Below are positions 22,887 to 31,470 of a DNA stretch of 43,038 nucleotides, one piece after another. The notes below the pieces were generated by a model. That model was given only the letters and a program-made list of their open reading frames with translations. It was not told the origin of the DNA and did not search any database. The DNA comes from Flavonifractor sp. An92 (lineage in GTDB: Bacteria > Bacillota > Clostridia > Oscillospirales > Oscillospiraceae). Numbering within the stretch: the stretch's first letter is position 1; each line of letters opens with the position of its first letter. The stretch covers positions 1-43,038 of the forward strand of contig NZ_NFGZ01000025.1 of NCBI RefSeq assembly GCF_002159175.1, given 5' to 3'. The position numbers and the translations under genes are program-made.

Positions 22887-23546
22887 TTAATCCCGGCGCA
22901 TGGTGACCCGATAGAGGATTCGGGGGAGGATATCCTCTTCAAATTCCTCACACTCCACCAGCGAAAAGCCCTGATCGGCCAGCAGCTGCACCAGCTGAGG
23001 GGAGAAGTAGTGGATCACCACGGCCCCCTTCTGGTACAGGCCGTCCCCCAGATGGCGCCCCTTGCCGAAGTGGGGGTCCCGCTGATTCCGGGCGGTGTAG
23101 ACGCAGTGGCCGCCGGGGCGCAGCACCCGGCGAATTTCCCGGCACAGGGCGGTCAGCTCGTCGGTGGTCAGCGCCATACAGAACAGCATGTGGGAGTAGC
23201 ACAGGTCAAAGGAGCCGTCGGCAAAGGGAAGGGGCTGGCGCAGATCCAGCTCCAGCAGGTCGGCCTGCCAGCCTGCCTGGTCCAGCTTGGCCTTCAGGTC
23301 GGCCAGGGCGGCGGAGGAGTAGTCCACGGCCGTGACCGCACACCCCTGCTGCAGGAAAAACAGGGTGTCCCGCCCCTGCCCGCTGCCCAGCTCCAGCACG
23401 CGCTGGCCGGGGGCCAGGCCGGGCTGCTCCAGCGTGCGGCGGGCGGGCAGGCTGGCCTCGGCGCCAAACAGGTCCTTGCGGTCGGAAAAGCAGTTGTTCC
23501 AGATCTGCTGCTGGCGGTTCAACAGCATGGCGGTCCTGTCATCCAT
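22887..23546 (-). CDS. Class I SAM-dependent methyltransferase
   Basis: A 219-residue Rossmann-fold methyltransferase. Motif I is VLELGSGQGRDTLFF (about 50-64), the acidic second strand is AVDYSSAAL, motif IV is DLCYSHMLFC, and post-motif is VLRPGGHCVYTARN. The substrate is unknown; the family covers tellurite-resistance-type and small-molecule methyltransferases. I place the start at ATG 23546 (AGGAGG 10 nt upstream). It lies 25 nt after the large transglutaminase-like gene and ends the operon. Confidence 0.88.
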   Translation of the reverse strand: MDDRTAMLLNRQQQIWNNCFSDRKDLFGAEASLPARRTLEQPGLAPGQRVLELGSGQGRDTLFFLQQGCAVTAVDYSSAALADLKAKLDQAGWQADLLELDLRQPLPFADGSFDLCYSHMLFCMALTTDELTALCREIRRVLRPGGHCVYTARNQRDPHFGKGRHLGDGLYQKGAVVIHYFSPQLVQLLADQGFSLVECEEFEEDILPRILYRVTMRRD

Positions 23547-23571
23547 AAAGATGCATCCTCCTGATTCCGGC

Positions 23572-26019
23572 TCAGGCCTCACCGGCCAGATGGGCGGCGA
23601 TGCGGGTCAGGAGCTCCACCGAGCCCACATGGTAGCCGCTGACGCCGTAGACGGCCTGGCCCTTCCGGTTGCAGGCCACCGCCAGCGGGGGCCGGTCGGG
23701 GTCGCAGGTCAGGTGCCGGGCCACGGTCTCCAGGTCGAAGGCCCAGTCGTCCTCCAGCACCCGGATGCCAGGCCACTTGGCCAGCACCCCGGCCAGAGTG
23801 CGCTGCTTCAGGCTCTCCTCGCCCCGCAGGAGGAACACCACGTTCACCGGCAGAGCCTCAATGGCCTCCTGTCCGGCGGCCAGCTCGTTGAGCACGTGCT
23901 CGGTGGGCTCGTTGCCCTCCTCCAGCCAGAACAGGAGGGTGGGCCGCCCGTCCTCGGGGATCACGGAGACGGTCTCCGGGGAGTCGGTGCACAGGGTGCG
24001 GCCGGTCATGTGGGGCAGGTCCTGGCAGCCCAGCAGGTCCTCCAGGGCGAAGGGCCGCAGCCGCAGGTCGGAGGAAGCTTCCTCCCCGGCACAGATCAGC
24101 AGCTCCCGCCCGGCGGCAAACTGGTTGCCGTTGGGGAGGCGCACCGAGGTCATCAGCCGGTACTGCCCGGCGGGGAGGGACAGGGTGCGGCGGCCGTCGC
24201 TCCAATCCTCGTCGGAGAGGGTCAGCAGCACCCAGCCGGTGGGCACCCGGCGGGAGAGGGACCAGTTCTGCCGGTAGAGGGGCGCGGGTCCCTCGGTGTG
24301 GGTGAGGACCAGGGTGCCCATCCCGGCCTCCTCCACGGGGTGGAAGGAGCCGTCCTGCCAGAACTCGGGCATGCCGTCCAGCTCCCGCAGCCGGGCGGGC
24401 ACCCCCAGGGTGCGCAGCAGGGCCACATAGAGGATGCGCAGGCTCCGCTCGTCACAGCGCAGGGCCTTCCAGGCCTCCACGGGGGTCCACACCAGGCCGG
24501 TGATGGCCCCGGCGTAGACGTGCTCCGGGGTGGTGTCCATCCGGGCCTGGAGGTCGGTCCACAGGGCGGCGGGGTGGGCGCGGTAGGTGTTCTGCTCCCC
24601 CTCGGAGAGGGCGGCGTTCAGCACGCTCCGCCAGGGGGTCAGCAGCTCGATCTGCACCCGGGGGCAGAGGACGTAAGAGATATACAGGTCCTCGGGGAGG
24701 TCTCCCTGGGGGACCGCATGCTGGAGGTGGTCCTCCAGCACGTCGTCGGTGACATCCCGCAGGTCCTTGGCGGTGAGGGAGCGGAGCAGGGCCTCCCGCC
24801 GGGGGTCCTCATCCCGCTGGAGGAAGGTCAGCAGCACCCGGGCGTTGCCCCGGGCGGCTTTGAGCAGGTCCTCCCACTCCGGCTTGCCCTGACCGGGCTG
24901 ATAGTGGGAGGCGATGCGCTCCTCCCGCAGCTCGGCGCCCCGCACCAGCTCGGCGGCACGGTCCTTCTTCTGCTCGTCGGTGAGGAGGGCGGGGTTCACC
25001 GGCTCATCCTTGGGGGCGTGGACGTCGAATTCGGTCCAGGCGGTATCCCCCACGCCTACGTGCTTCAGCTCCAGGGAAATGGCGCCGTCGGCGCAGTCCC
25101 CCTCGGCCCGCAGGCCGTCCAGGGTGCACAGCACATGCAGGTCGCCCAGACCCAGCTCCGCCGTGGCCTCGCCCTTCTCATCGGCGATGAGGGTGGCGAT
25201 GGTGTGGTAGCTGGCCTCGTTGAGGACCTGGAGCTGGAAGGCGGCCCCGGCGGCGGGAGCGCCGTCCTTGGTGGCCCGGAAGGTATAGGTGCGGGTGCGG
25301 GCGTAGCGGGCGGTCTGGTTGTACCAGGTCACCGCCCCGTCGGTGCCCAGCGGGGTCCCGTGGAGGGGGGAAGTGCCCTTCCCGAACAGCCGGGAGTGGA
25401 CCAGAATGGCCCGGGAGGCGGCGGTGTTGAACCAGCCCCGGTCCAGGATGGGCTCCGGCTCGCAGGCGCCCAGGAAGTGCCAGGTGTCGCCGCACAGGGC
25501 CTCCACCCAGGCGTGGTTGTCGTCGCAGTGGGCCCAGCGGGGGGAGTAGACCTGCCGGGCGGCGATGCCCACGCTGCGCAGGGCGGAGACCAGGAAGGCC
25601 GACTCCTCGCCGCAGCGGCCGCTGCCGCTCTGGAACACGGTGAGGGGGGAGGCGGTGCGGTCGTCCTGGAACTGGTAGGAGGCGTTCTCATGGCACCAGC
25701 GGTTGACCTCCAGCACCTTCTCCTCCACGGTGGGCAGGTCCTTCACCCGCGGCCACAGGGAGCGGTGGAAGAGGGCCCGGTGGAAGGACAGGTCCTCGTC
25801 GTTCACCCGGGGGAAGAGGACATAGTGATAGAAGATCTCCTCGTCCAGAGCGGCGCACCAGGGGGCCATCTCCCGCAGCATCATGGCGTGGCCGGCAAAC
25901 TCCAGAAAGAGATCAAAGGGGTAGCAGTCCAGGTCGCTCTCGGGCAGGTGGTCCCGGAGAAACTCCAGGGCGGGGCGGTGCTCCGGGGCGACGGTGCGCA
26001 GTTCATTGGTCCAATTCAT
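23572..26019 (-). CDS. Large transglutaminase-like domain protein
   Basis: An 815-residue protein without a signal peptide, so probably cytoplasmic. The transglutaminase core shows Cys136 (GSGRCGEES) and His169 (DDNHAWVE); the third position reads GACEPEP, with Glu where the classic triad has Asp. About 100 residues of helix precede the core. After it come beta-rich repeats (about 235-330), a linker, and a long helical and beta-rich C-terminal part that I do not recognise. The ATG at 26019 sits 2 nt past the aminopeptidase stop, with GGAGG inside that gene, so translation is coupled. It may process or bind peptides together with the aminopeptidase; this is inferred from order only. Confidence 0.82.
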   Translation of the reverse strand: MNWTNELRTVAPEHRPALEFLRDHLPESDLDCYPFDLFLEFAGHAMMLREMAPWCAALDEEIFYHYVLFPRVNDEDLSFHRALFHRSLWPRVKDLPTVEEKVLEVNRWCHENASYQFQDDRTASPLTVFQSGSGRCGEESAFLVSALRSVGIAARQVYSPRWAHCDDNHAWVEALCGDTWHFLGACEPEPILDRGWFNTAASRAILVHSRLFGKGTSPLHGTPLGTDGAVTWYNQTARYARTRTYTFRATKDGAPAAGAAFQLQVLNEASYHTIATLIADEKGEATAELGLGDLHVLCTLDGLRAEGDCADGAISLELKHVGVGDTAWTEFDVHAPKDEPVNPALLTDEQKKDRAAELVRGAELREERIASHYQPGQGKPEWEDLLKAARGNARVLLTFLQRDEDPRREALLRSLTAKDLRDVTDDVLEDHLQHAVPQGDLPEDLYISYVLCPRVQIELLTPWRSVLNAALSEGEQNTYRAHPAALWTDLQARMDTTPEHVYAGAITGLVWTPVEAWKALRCDERSLRILYVALLRTLGVPARLRELDGMPEFWQDGSFHPVEEAGMGTLVLTHTEGPAPLYRQNWSLSRRVPTGWVLLTLSDEDWSDGRRTLSLPAGQYRLMTSVRLPNGNQFAAGRELLICAGEEASSDLRLRPFALEDLLGCQDLPHMTGRTLCTDSPETVSVIPEDGRPTLLFWLEEGNEPTEHVLNELAAGQEAIEALPVNVVFLLRGEESLKQRTLAGVLAKWPGIRVLEDDWAFDLETVARHLTCDPDRPPLAVACNRKGQAVYGVSGYHVGSVELLTRIAAHLAGEA

Positions 26020-26021
26020 GT

Positions 26022-27383
26022 TTAGTCCTCCACGGCGTAGTGCTTGCACAGCTCATACAGGGTGGTGACGCCGGCGCCGGTGGCGCCCACAGTCTGGTAG
26101 TCCCGGCGGGGAGAGTCCACCCAGGCGGTACCGGCAATGTCCAGGTGGATCCAGGGCCGCTCCTCCACGAAGGAGCCGATGAACAGGCCCGCGGTGATGG
26201 TGCCGCAGCCGTCGCTGGATACGTTGGACACGTCGGCGATGGGGCTCTCGATCATCTTTCGGTACTCGGGGAAGGCGGGCAGACGCCAATACTGCTCGCC
26301 GCTGCGGTCGTAGGCGACCTGGAAGGCGGCGCAGAAGTCCTCGTCGTTGCACAGGAACCCGGCGGTGGTGAAGCCGAACATGCTCACGACCGCGCCGGTG
26401 AGGGTGGCGATGTCCACCACCTTGGCGGCGTGCTCCTTCTGGATGGCGTAGGTCACCGCGTCGGCCAGAATGAGGCGGCCCTCGGCGTCGGTGTTGCCGA
26501 TCTCAATGGTCTTGCCGGACATGGAGGAGATGACGTCGCCGGGGATGTAGCTGTCGGGGGCGATGCGGTTCTCCACCGAGGGGATGACCACGGTGGCATT
26601 GACCTTCACATGGTTGGCGGCCAGAGCCAGCAGAGCGCCGCACACCGCCGCCGCGCCGGCCATGTCGCCCTTGATGCCCTTCATGGAGGAGGCAGGCTTC
26701 AGGCAGTATCCGCCGGTGTCGCAGGTGACGCCCTTGCCCACCAGAGCGATGGGGGCGTCACCCTCCTTGCCGCCCTTGTAGCGCAGGACGATGAGGCGGG
26801 CGGGGTGGTTGGCACTGCTGCCCACGGTGAGGAAGGCGTCCATACCCAGAGCACGGGCCTGGTCCTCGTCCAGCACCTCGGTCTCGATGCCCAGGGCCTG
26901 GGCCTCCTTGACCATCCGGGCGGCCATGTCGCTGGGGGTCAGCTTGTTAGCCGGGCAGTTTACCAGGTCCCGGGCCAAGCAGATGGCGCGGGTGAGGGCG
27001 TCGGCCTCCTTCAGGGCGTCCTCACACTCCGCGGGGGCGTCCAGGTAAAAGACCGGGTCGGTGTTCTCGGTGTCCTTCCAGGACTCGGTGCGGTACAGGG
27101 CCAGTTCCACGCCCTGGGCGATGGCCGCCGCGCCCTGGGGGCCCAGGGCCTCCACCACGGCCGCCGCGTCCAGCACCACGGCCGCCGCGCCCAGGTCCCG
27201 GAGGGTCTTGGCCGCCTTGGCCGCCGCCACCCGGACTTGCTCGGCGGTCAGCTTCTCAACCTCGCCCAGCTCCACGGCCAGGATGCAGCCCTCGCCGCCG
27301 GGCTGGACCTTCTGGCCCTCCTTACCGCCGGTGGTGAAGCCGACGGTCCACTGTACCTTCTGACCCTGATACCGTTCCATCAT
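26022..27383 (-). CDS. Leucyl aminopeptidase family (M17) peptidase
   Basis: A 453-residue metalloaminopeptidase. The N-terminal domain (about 1-150) is variable. The catalytic domain has LVGKGVTCDTGGYCLKP (metal-binding Lys and Asp), SMKGIKGDMAGAAAV, and the M17 signature NTDAEGRLILADAV. It would release N-terminal residues from cytoplasmic peptides as a hexamer with two divalent metals. I place the start at ATG 27383, because AGGAGG is 8 nt upstream; the in-frame ATG at 27407 has no site. It is the first gene of a three-gene operon. Confidence 0.94.
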   Translation of the reverse strand: MMERYQGQKVQWTVGFTTGGKEGQKVQPGGEGCILAVELGEVEKLTAEQVRVAAAKAAKTLRDLGAAAVVLDAAAVVEALGPQGAAAIAQGVELALYRTESWKDTENTDPVFYLDAPAECEDALKEADALTRAICLARDLVNCPANKLTPSDMAARMVKEAQALGIETEVLDEDQARALGMDAFLTVGSSANHPARLIVLRYKGGKEGDAPIALVGKGVTCDTGGYCLKPASSMKGIKGDMAGAAAVCGALLALAANHVKVNATVVIPSVENRIAPDSYIPGDVISSMSGKTIEIGNTDAEGRLILADAVTYAIQKEHAAKVVDIATLTGAVVSMFGFTTAGFLCNDEDFCAAFQVAYDRSGEQYWRLPAFPEYRKMIESPIADVSNVSSDGCGTITAGLFIGSFVEERPWIHLDIAGTAWVDSPRRDYQTVGATGAGVTTLYELCKHYAVED

Positions 27384-27482
27384 AAGGGATCCCTCCTGAA
27401 CAATCATACTGCCCCCGGTGCGGGGGAAATTTCTAACATCAGCTTAAGAAATAGCGCGGAAATGGCCCGCTCCTTCTCCCCT

Positions 27483-27511
27483 ATCATACCAACTGCCCCG
27501 GGGAATTGCAA
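27483..27511 (-). promoter_or_regulatory. SigA-type promoter of the aminopeptidase operon
   Basis: TTGCAA, a 17-nt spacer containing CCCCGGGG, and TATGAT on the minus strand. The leader is about 90 nt and includes a CCCCCG...CGGGGG hairpin. Upstream (27512-27617) I see only an imperfect GGGATGTTTTT/AAAAAACGTCCC inverted repeat before the repeat element begins. Confidence 0.75.
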
Positions 27512-27617
27512 GAAGCAACCGGGGCGGGGGCGGGATGTTTTTGGAGGAAAAAACGGACCTTACAGGGCTGATATTAAGTTGATGAAAAAAACGTCCCAAT
27601 CGGGGCGTGGGGATCGT

Positions 27618-27973
27618 GTCCCCGCCGGGCGGGCGTCCTGCGCGGACAGCGCCCGATTTCTTTTCGCAGAAAAGAAACCGGGGAAAGAAAAGGCGGAGAG
27701 GGGAACTTCTCGTTCCCCTCTCCACTCCCCTCCAAAAGGGCGGCCTTTTTAGGGGGCCGCCCATATTGCCAGGGTACAACGCTCTCCGGATAGGCGGAAA
27801 GCCCGGAATTGGCCACGCCATACTAAGGAAATACCGCCGCAGCGGAATGAAAGCCGGGGAGCGCTTTGGGGGAGTCCAGAGGGGGGTATCCCCCCTCTGG
27901 GCTTTCTTTCCCGCCGCTTTCTTTGCAAAGAAAGCGGTGCCCTGTCCGCGCAGGACGCCCGCGCGGCGAGGGC
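27618..27973 (+). repeat. Complete copy A of the 355-bp composite inverted-repeat element
   Basis: A 356-bp copy. The left terminus is GTCCCCGCCGGGCGG and the right terminus CCGCGCGGCGAGGGC, near-perfect inverted repeats. Both subterminal hairpins are of type GTCC...GGAC. Inside are a TTTCTTTT/AAAAGAAA palindrome (27657-27677), a GAGAGGGGAA/TTCCCCTCTC palindrome, a GGGCGGCC/GGCCGCCC hairpin, a CTTTCCG/CGGAAAG hairpin, a GGGGGGTATCCCCCC palindrome and a CCGCTTTCTTTG/CAAAGAAAGCGG palindrome (27914-27937). No convincing gene is present. It lies between the aminopeptidase promoter and the 3' end of the SLH gene. Confidence 0.92.
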
Positions 27974-28004
27974 AAAACATCCCCGCCCGCCCCGGGCGAA
28001 CTTG

Positions 28005-29096
28005 TTACAGCGCCAGATCCAGAGTATAGGCAGTGGCCAGAAGCTGCTGATAGGCGGTGTCAGCGCTGGCTCCGGAGGCATGGGAGAGGGTCAGCTCCAC
28101 ATAGGAGCCGCTGTTCTCCACGCAGAACACGGTATAGACCGTGTTAACCACCTGATACCGCCAGGACACGGCGGGAAGGCCCCGGAACAACACCACGCCG
28201 GGCTGCTGGAGCAGCTCCACACCGCCCAGCTCATCCCGCAGAGCGGTGAGGCGGCCTACGGAGAAGGTCTCCAGGTCCTTGGCGCCGCCGTCCGCCTTGG
28301 CAAAGGACAGGGCCTGAATGGTGCCGCTCTGGTCAGTGAAGGTGAGGCCGGAAGCCCCGTCCTCGGTGATTTCCTTCCAGTCCCCCGCGCCGAAGGTCAG
28401 GCGGAAGGCCTTGTCCGGGCTCTCCACAGTGGTGCCGCTGGCGGGGGTGTCCATGTTCAGCTCCACCCGGCTCTCGGGCAGGGCGATGCGGTTGAGAATG
28501 GCGGCGGCGCTGGCGCGGTCGATGGTGGTGTCGGGGGCAAAGCTGCCGTTGCCGGTGCCGGCCAGCACGCCCGCATTATAGAGGAGGTAGATGGCCTCAG
28601 CGTAATCGGTGGAGGAGGTCACATCGGGCACATTGGCCACCCGGTTGATACGCTCCAGCTCACTGGTGGGCAGTGCGTAGGCAAAAATGCCCGCCATGTC
28701 GGCCCGTGTGGCGGGGGCGGTGTAATCGTTGTACTCCCCCTGGAGCACCAGACCGTTCTCCAGGGCGTAGTCCACGGCGTTCTGGTACCAGGTGGAGCCG
28801 CCGGGGGTGAAGCTCTCGCCGGTGTAGGTGGCGTGGACCTGGACGGCCATGGTGATGGCCTCGGCCAGGGACAGGGTGCCCTGGGGGTCAAAGCGGCCGT
28901 CGCCCTTGCCCTTCATGAGGCCCAGCTCCACCGCCTTTTCCACATCGGCGGCGTACCAGGCGTTGGCGTCCACGTCGGAGAAGGGGGTGTATTCCACCTT
29001 GGGGACAAAGGAACTCATGCCCGCGGCGGCGACGGGCAGAGTGAGGGCAAGCGCCAGACCCAGAGGGGCCAGAGCGCGGGGCAGCGTATGTTTCAT
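28005..29096 (-). CDS. S-layer homology domain surface protein
   Basis: A 363-residue exported protein. A signal peptide (LALALTLPVAAAG) is followed by three SLH-type repeats: FSDVDANAWYAADVEKAVELGLMKGKGDGRFDP begins the first (about 38-70), a second covers about 95-135, and YNAGVLAGTGNGSFAPDTTIDRA marks the third (about 170-200). SLH domains bind pyruvylated wall polysaccharide. The C-terminal about 150 residues are a beta-rich domain that I do not recognise. AGAGGAG precedes the ATG. The 3' end lies 32 nt from repeat copy A, with only a CGCCCG/CGGGCG hairpin between them. Confidence 0.9.
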   Translation of the reverse strand: MKHTLPRALAPLGLALALTLPVAAAGMSSFVPKVEYTPFSDVDANAWYAADVEKAVELGLMKGKGDGRFDPQGTLSLAEAITMAVQVHATYTGESFTPGGSTWYQNAVDYALENGLVLQGEYNDYTAPATRADMAGIFAYALPTSELERINRVANVPDVTSSTDYAEAIYLLYNAGVLAGTGNGSFAPDTTIDRASAAAILNRIALPESRVELNMDTPASGTTVESPDKAFRLTFGAGDWKEITEDGASGLTFTDQSGTIQALSFAKADGGAKDLETFSVGRLTALRDELGGVELLQQPGVVLFRGLPAVSWRYQVVNTVYTVFCVENSGSYVELTLSHASGASADTAYQQLLATAYTLDLAL

Positions 29097-29180
29097 GGAA
29101 TCTGCTCCTCTCAGTGAAATGGATATAGGGTTAGACGCAGGGCCGTGGAAAGAGTTCCCTCCCCGGCTGGTTTTCCACAG

Positions 29181-29189
29181 TATAGCACA
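29181..29189 (-). promoter_or_regulatory. Extended -10 promoter of the SLH gene
   Basis: On the minus strand TGCTATACT (TGn plus TATACT), about 85 nt upstream of the ATG at 29096. The -35 is weak. Confidence 0.5.
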
Positions 29190-29209
29190 AATTTGTGGAG
29201 AAATCAGCT

Positions 29210-29238
29210 TTGACCGCCGGGGAAAAACCTGTTATACT
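29210..29238 (+). promoter_or_regulatory. SigA-type promoter of the DUF1294 gene
   Basis: TTGACC, a 17-nt spacer and TATACT, 26 nt upstream of the start codon. It is divergent from the SLH promoter. Confidence 0.8.
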
Positions 29239-29263
29239 GGCCCGCAGGAAAGGAGGGATGGAC

Positions 29264-29557
29264 ATGCGCGACCTCATCTTGCAGTTCTGGCCGGTGGTTC
29301 TGGGCTGGCTGGCGGCAGTGAATGTGCTGGACTTCATCCTCATGGGCGTGGACAAACGCCGGGCCAAGCGGGACGCCTGGCGCATCCCGGAGCGGACCTT
29401 TTTCCTGGTGGCGCTTTTGGGAGGCACCCTGGGGGCCATCCTGGGCATGCGGCACTTCCGCCACAAGACAAAACACTGGTATTTTTGGTACGGCCTGCCC
29501 GCCCTGCTGGCGGTGCAGGTGATTCTGGTGGTTTTCCTCTGGATTCGCCTCCCGTAA
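29264..29557 (+). CDS. DUF1294 small membrane protein
   Basis: A 97-residue protein with three or four membrane segments. It shows the DUF1294 hallmark DFILMGVDKRRAKRDAWRIPERTFFLVALLGG split by the basic loop, followed by MRHFRHKTKHWYFWYG. Function unknown in this family. I choose ATG 29264 over 29258, because AAAGGAGG lies about 7 nt before 29264 but touches 29258. A separate promoter for the next gene follows, so it is probably monocistronic. Confidence 0.88.
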   Translation: MRDLILQFWPVVLGWLAAVNVLDFILMGVDKRRAKRDAWRIPERTFFLVALLGGTLGAILGMRHFRHKTKHWYFWYGLPALLAVQVILVVFLWIRLP

Positions 29558-29569
29558 GGGGGCGGGGAC

Positions 29570-29598
29570 TTGTGTTCCGGGGGGTTGTCCGTTATAAT
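29570..29598 (+). promoter_or_regulatory. SigA-type promoter of ychF
   Basis: TTGTGT, a 17-nt G-rich spacer and TATAAT, about 46 nt upstream of the ATG at 29645. Confidence 0.75.
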
Positions 29599-29644
29599 GT
29601 AAGGAAGCTAACCTGTATTTTCACACCGAAAGGACGTCTTTGAT

Positions 29645-30754
29645 ATGAAGCTCGGTATCGTGGGCCTGCCCAACGTGGGCAAATCCACCCTCTTCAACGC
29701 CATCACCAACGCCGGTGCGGAGAGCGCCAACTATCCCTTCTGCACCATCGACCCCAACGTGGGCGTGGTGGCCGTGCCCGACAGCCGCCTGGACTGGCTG
29801 AGCGACTTCTACAAGCCCAAAAAGACCACCCCCGCCGTGGTGGAGTTCGTGGACATCGCCGGTCTGGTCAAGGGCGCCAGCCAGGGCAACGGCCTGGGCA
29901 ACAAGTTCCTGGCCAACATCCGCGAGTGCGACGCCATTGTGCATGTGGTGCGCTGCTTTGACGACGAGAACATCATGCACGTGGTGGCCGACACCAGCAC
30001 CAACGTGCCCGTGGACCCCGCCGGAGACATCGCCGTCATCGACATCGAGCTCATTATGGCCGACGTGGAGATGGTGACCCGCCGCATCGACAAGGCCCAG
30101 AAGGCCGCCAAGGGCGACAAGAAGTACCTCCACGAGGTGGAGGTGTTCTCCGAGCTGCGGGACTGGCTGAACGACGGCAACTCTGCCCGCTCCTTCGAGT
30201 GCGACAAGGACGACGCCGCCCTCATCGCCACCAGCGAGCTGCTGAGCCTCAAGCCCATCATCTACGCCGCCAACCTGGACGAGGAGGGCTTCGCCAACAG
30301 CGCCGCCAACCCCTACTACCAGCAGGTCACCGAGCTGGCCGCCAAGGAGGGCGCCCAGGTCATCCCCGTGTGCGCCAAGCTGGAGGCTGAGATCGCCGAG
30401 CTGGAGGGCGAGGAGAAGGCCATGTTCCTGGAGGACCTGGGCATTCAGGAGTCCGGCCTGGACCGGCTCATCAAGGCCAGCTATGCCCTCCTGGGCCTCA
30501 TCTCCTTCCTCACCGCCGGTGAGGACGAGTGCCGGGCCTGGACCATCGTCAAGGGCACCAAGGCCCCCCAGGCCGCCGGCAAGATCCACACCGACTTCGA
30601 GCGGGGCTTCATCCGCGCCGAGGTGGTGTCCTTCGATGACCTGAAGGCCAACGGCACCATGGCCGCCGCCAAGGAAAAGGGCCTGGTGCGGTCTGAGGGC
30701 AAGGAGTATGTGATGAAGGACGGCGACATCGTCCTCTTCCGCTTCAACGTGTAA
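29645..30754 (+). CDS. Redox/ribosome-associated GTPase-ATPase YchF
   Basis: A 369-residue protein at the usual YchF length. Visible are G1 GLPNVGKST (about 7-15), the switch NYPFCTIDPN, G3 DIAGLVKGAS, and the modified specificity motif NLDEE in place of NKxD, which explains the ATP preference known for YchF/Ola1. A helical insert (about 130-200) and a C-terminal TGS domain (from about 280, ERGFIRAEVV) follow. It binds ribosomes and takes part in stress responses. It is a single gene with promoter and terminator. Confidence 0.96.
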   Translation: MKLGIVGLPNVGKSTLFNAITNAGAESANYPFCTIDPNVGVVAVPDSRLDWLSDFYKPKKTTPAVVEFVDIAGLVKGASQGNGLGNKFLANIRECDAIVHVVRCFDDENIMHVVADTSTNVPVDPAGDIAVIDIELIMADVEMVTRRIDKAQKAAKGDKKYLHEVEVFSELRDWLNDGNSARSFECDKDDAALIATSELLSLKPIIYAANLDEEGFANSAANPYYQQVTELAAKEGAQVIPVCAKLEAEIAELEGEEKAMFLEDLGIQESGLDRLIKASYALLGLISFLTAGEDECRAWTIVKGTKAPQAAGKIHTDFERGFIRAEVVSFDDLKANGTMAAAKEKGLVRSEGKEYVMKDGDIVLFRFNV

Positions 30755-30770
30755 GAAAAACGAAACAGCT

Positions 30771-30807
30771 GGGGCGTGGAAGGTATCTTCCGCGCCCCGG
30801 CCTTTTT
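30771..30807 (+). terminator. Terminator of ychF
   Basis: GGGGCG-T-GGAAG pairs with CTTCC-G-CGCCCC around GTAT, with a T-G wobble, followed by CTTTTTA. It partly overlaps the convergent stop at 30806. Confidence 0.85.
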
Positions 30808-31417
30808 ATAGCCGGAGGTCTGCCAGAGCGGCCAGCGGGCCGTCCAGCTTCCAGTTCCCGTCGCAGGAGATCAGCTCTTCCGGAATGGAGGCATAGCCCC
30901 ATCGCTCCGGGTCGGCCCCGTGTGCCTCACACCAGAGGGAGAAGGCGTCCCACAGGGCTGCTTCCCCGCCGCCGGAGTCGAAGGAGAGAAGTTCCCCGTC
31001 CGCAACGGTAATGGTCCCCTGCTCCCAGTCCACGGGAAAGACTGGGCCGTCCCGTACCGTATCAAAGGCCCGGCAGGTCTCCACTCCGGCGGGGCCGTGG
31101 AGGAAATGGCCCATGTATGGGGTCTCCTGCCGGGACTCCACATAGAGCAGTTCCACGTCGGGGAACTGCCGGTGGAGCTCTTCGGCCTCCTCGCTGGCGA
31201 GAAGAAGGTTACAGGGCCGCTCCTGGACCACGGCGATGTGGAATAAGGCCTCCGGCGGGGCGTCAAAAAAGGTCTCCGGGACCAGGAGGGCGGGGTCACA
31301 GGCCCGCAGTACGTCCGCGTCGCCCCAGGTCAGGTCGCAGCCCACGTCCATCGCGTCCAGAAGCTGTGCCAGCGCCGCCTTTGGTCCCAGGAGATAGAGC
31401 GTATAGGTGCCTTGCAT
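30806..31417 (-). CDS. Protein of unknown function
   Basis: A 203-residue soluble protein with no signal, membrane segment or recognised motif. The N-terminus (GTYTLYLLGPKAALAQLL) looks like an alpha/beta start. It is rich in aromatic and acidic residues; the C-terminal WCEAHGADPERWGYASIPEEL resembles single-domain proteins with a WG pair. AAGGAGG lies 7 nt before the ATG, so it is a well-formed gene. It starts 54 nt from repeat copy B and I see no strong promoter in that gap. Confidence 0.75.
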   Translation of the reverse strand: MQGTYTLYLLGPKAALAQLLDAMDVGCDLTWGDADVLRACDPALLVPETFFDAPPEALFHIAVVQERPCNLLLASEEAEELHRQFPDVELLYVESRQETPYMGHFLHGPAGVETCRAFDTVRDGPVFPVDWEQGTITVADGELLSFDSGGGEAALWDAFSLWCEAHGADPERWGYASIPEELISCDGNWKLDGPLAALADLRL

Positions 31418-31470
31418 GGGATGCCCTCCTTAGATCGTGTGATATGTCCCGGACATTCCGGGAGAATTTT

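Noticed and set aside
23332-26025. An 897-codon open frame on the plus strand opposite the transglutaminase-like gene, and similar long antisense frames at 4314-5924, 14393-16105, 21474-22814 and 36562-38544
   Set aside because: Low-complexity Gly/His/Gln/Val-rich translations typical of GC-rich antisense frames; the opposite strands encode clear protein families with ribosome binding sites.
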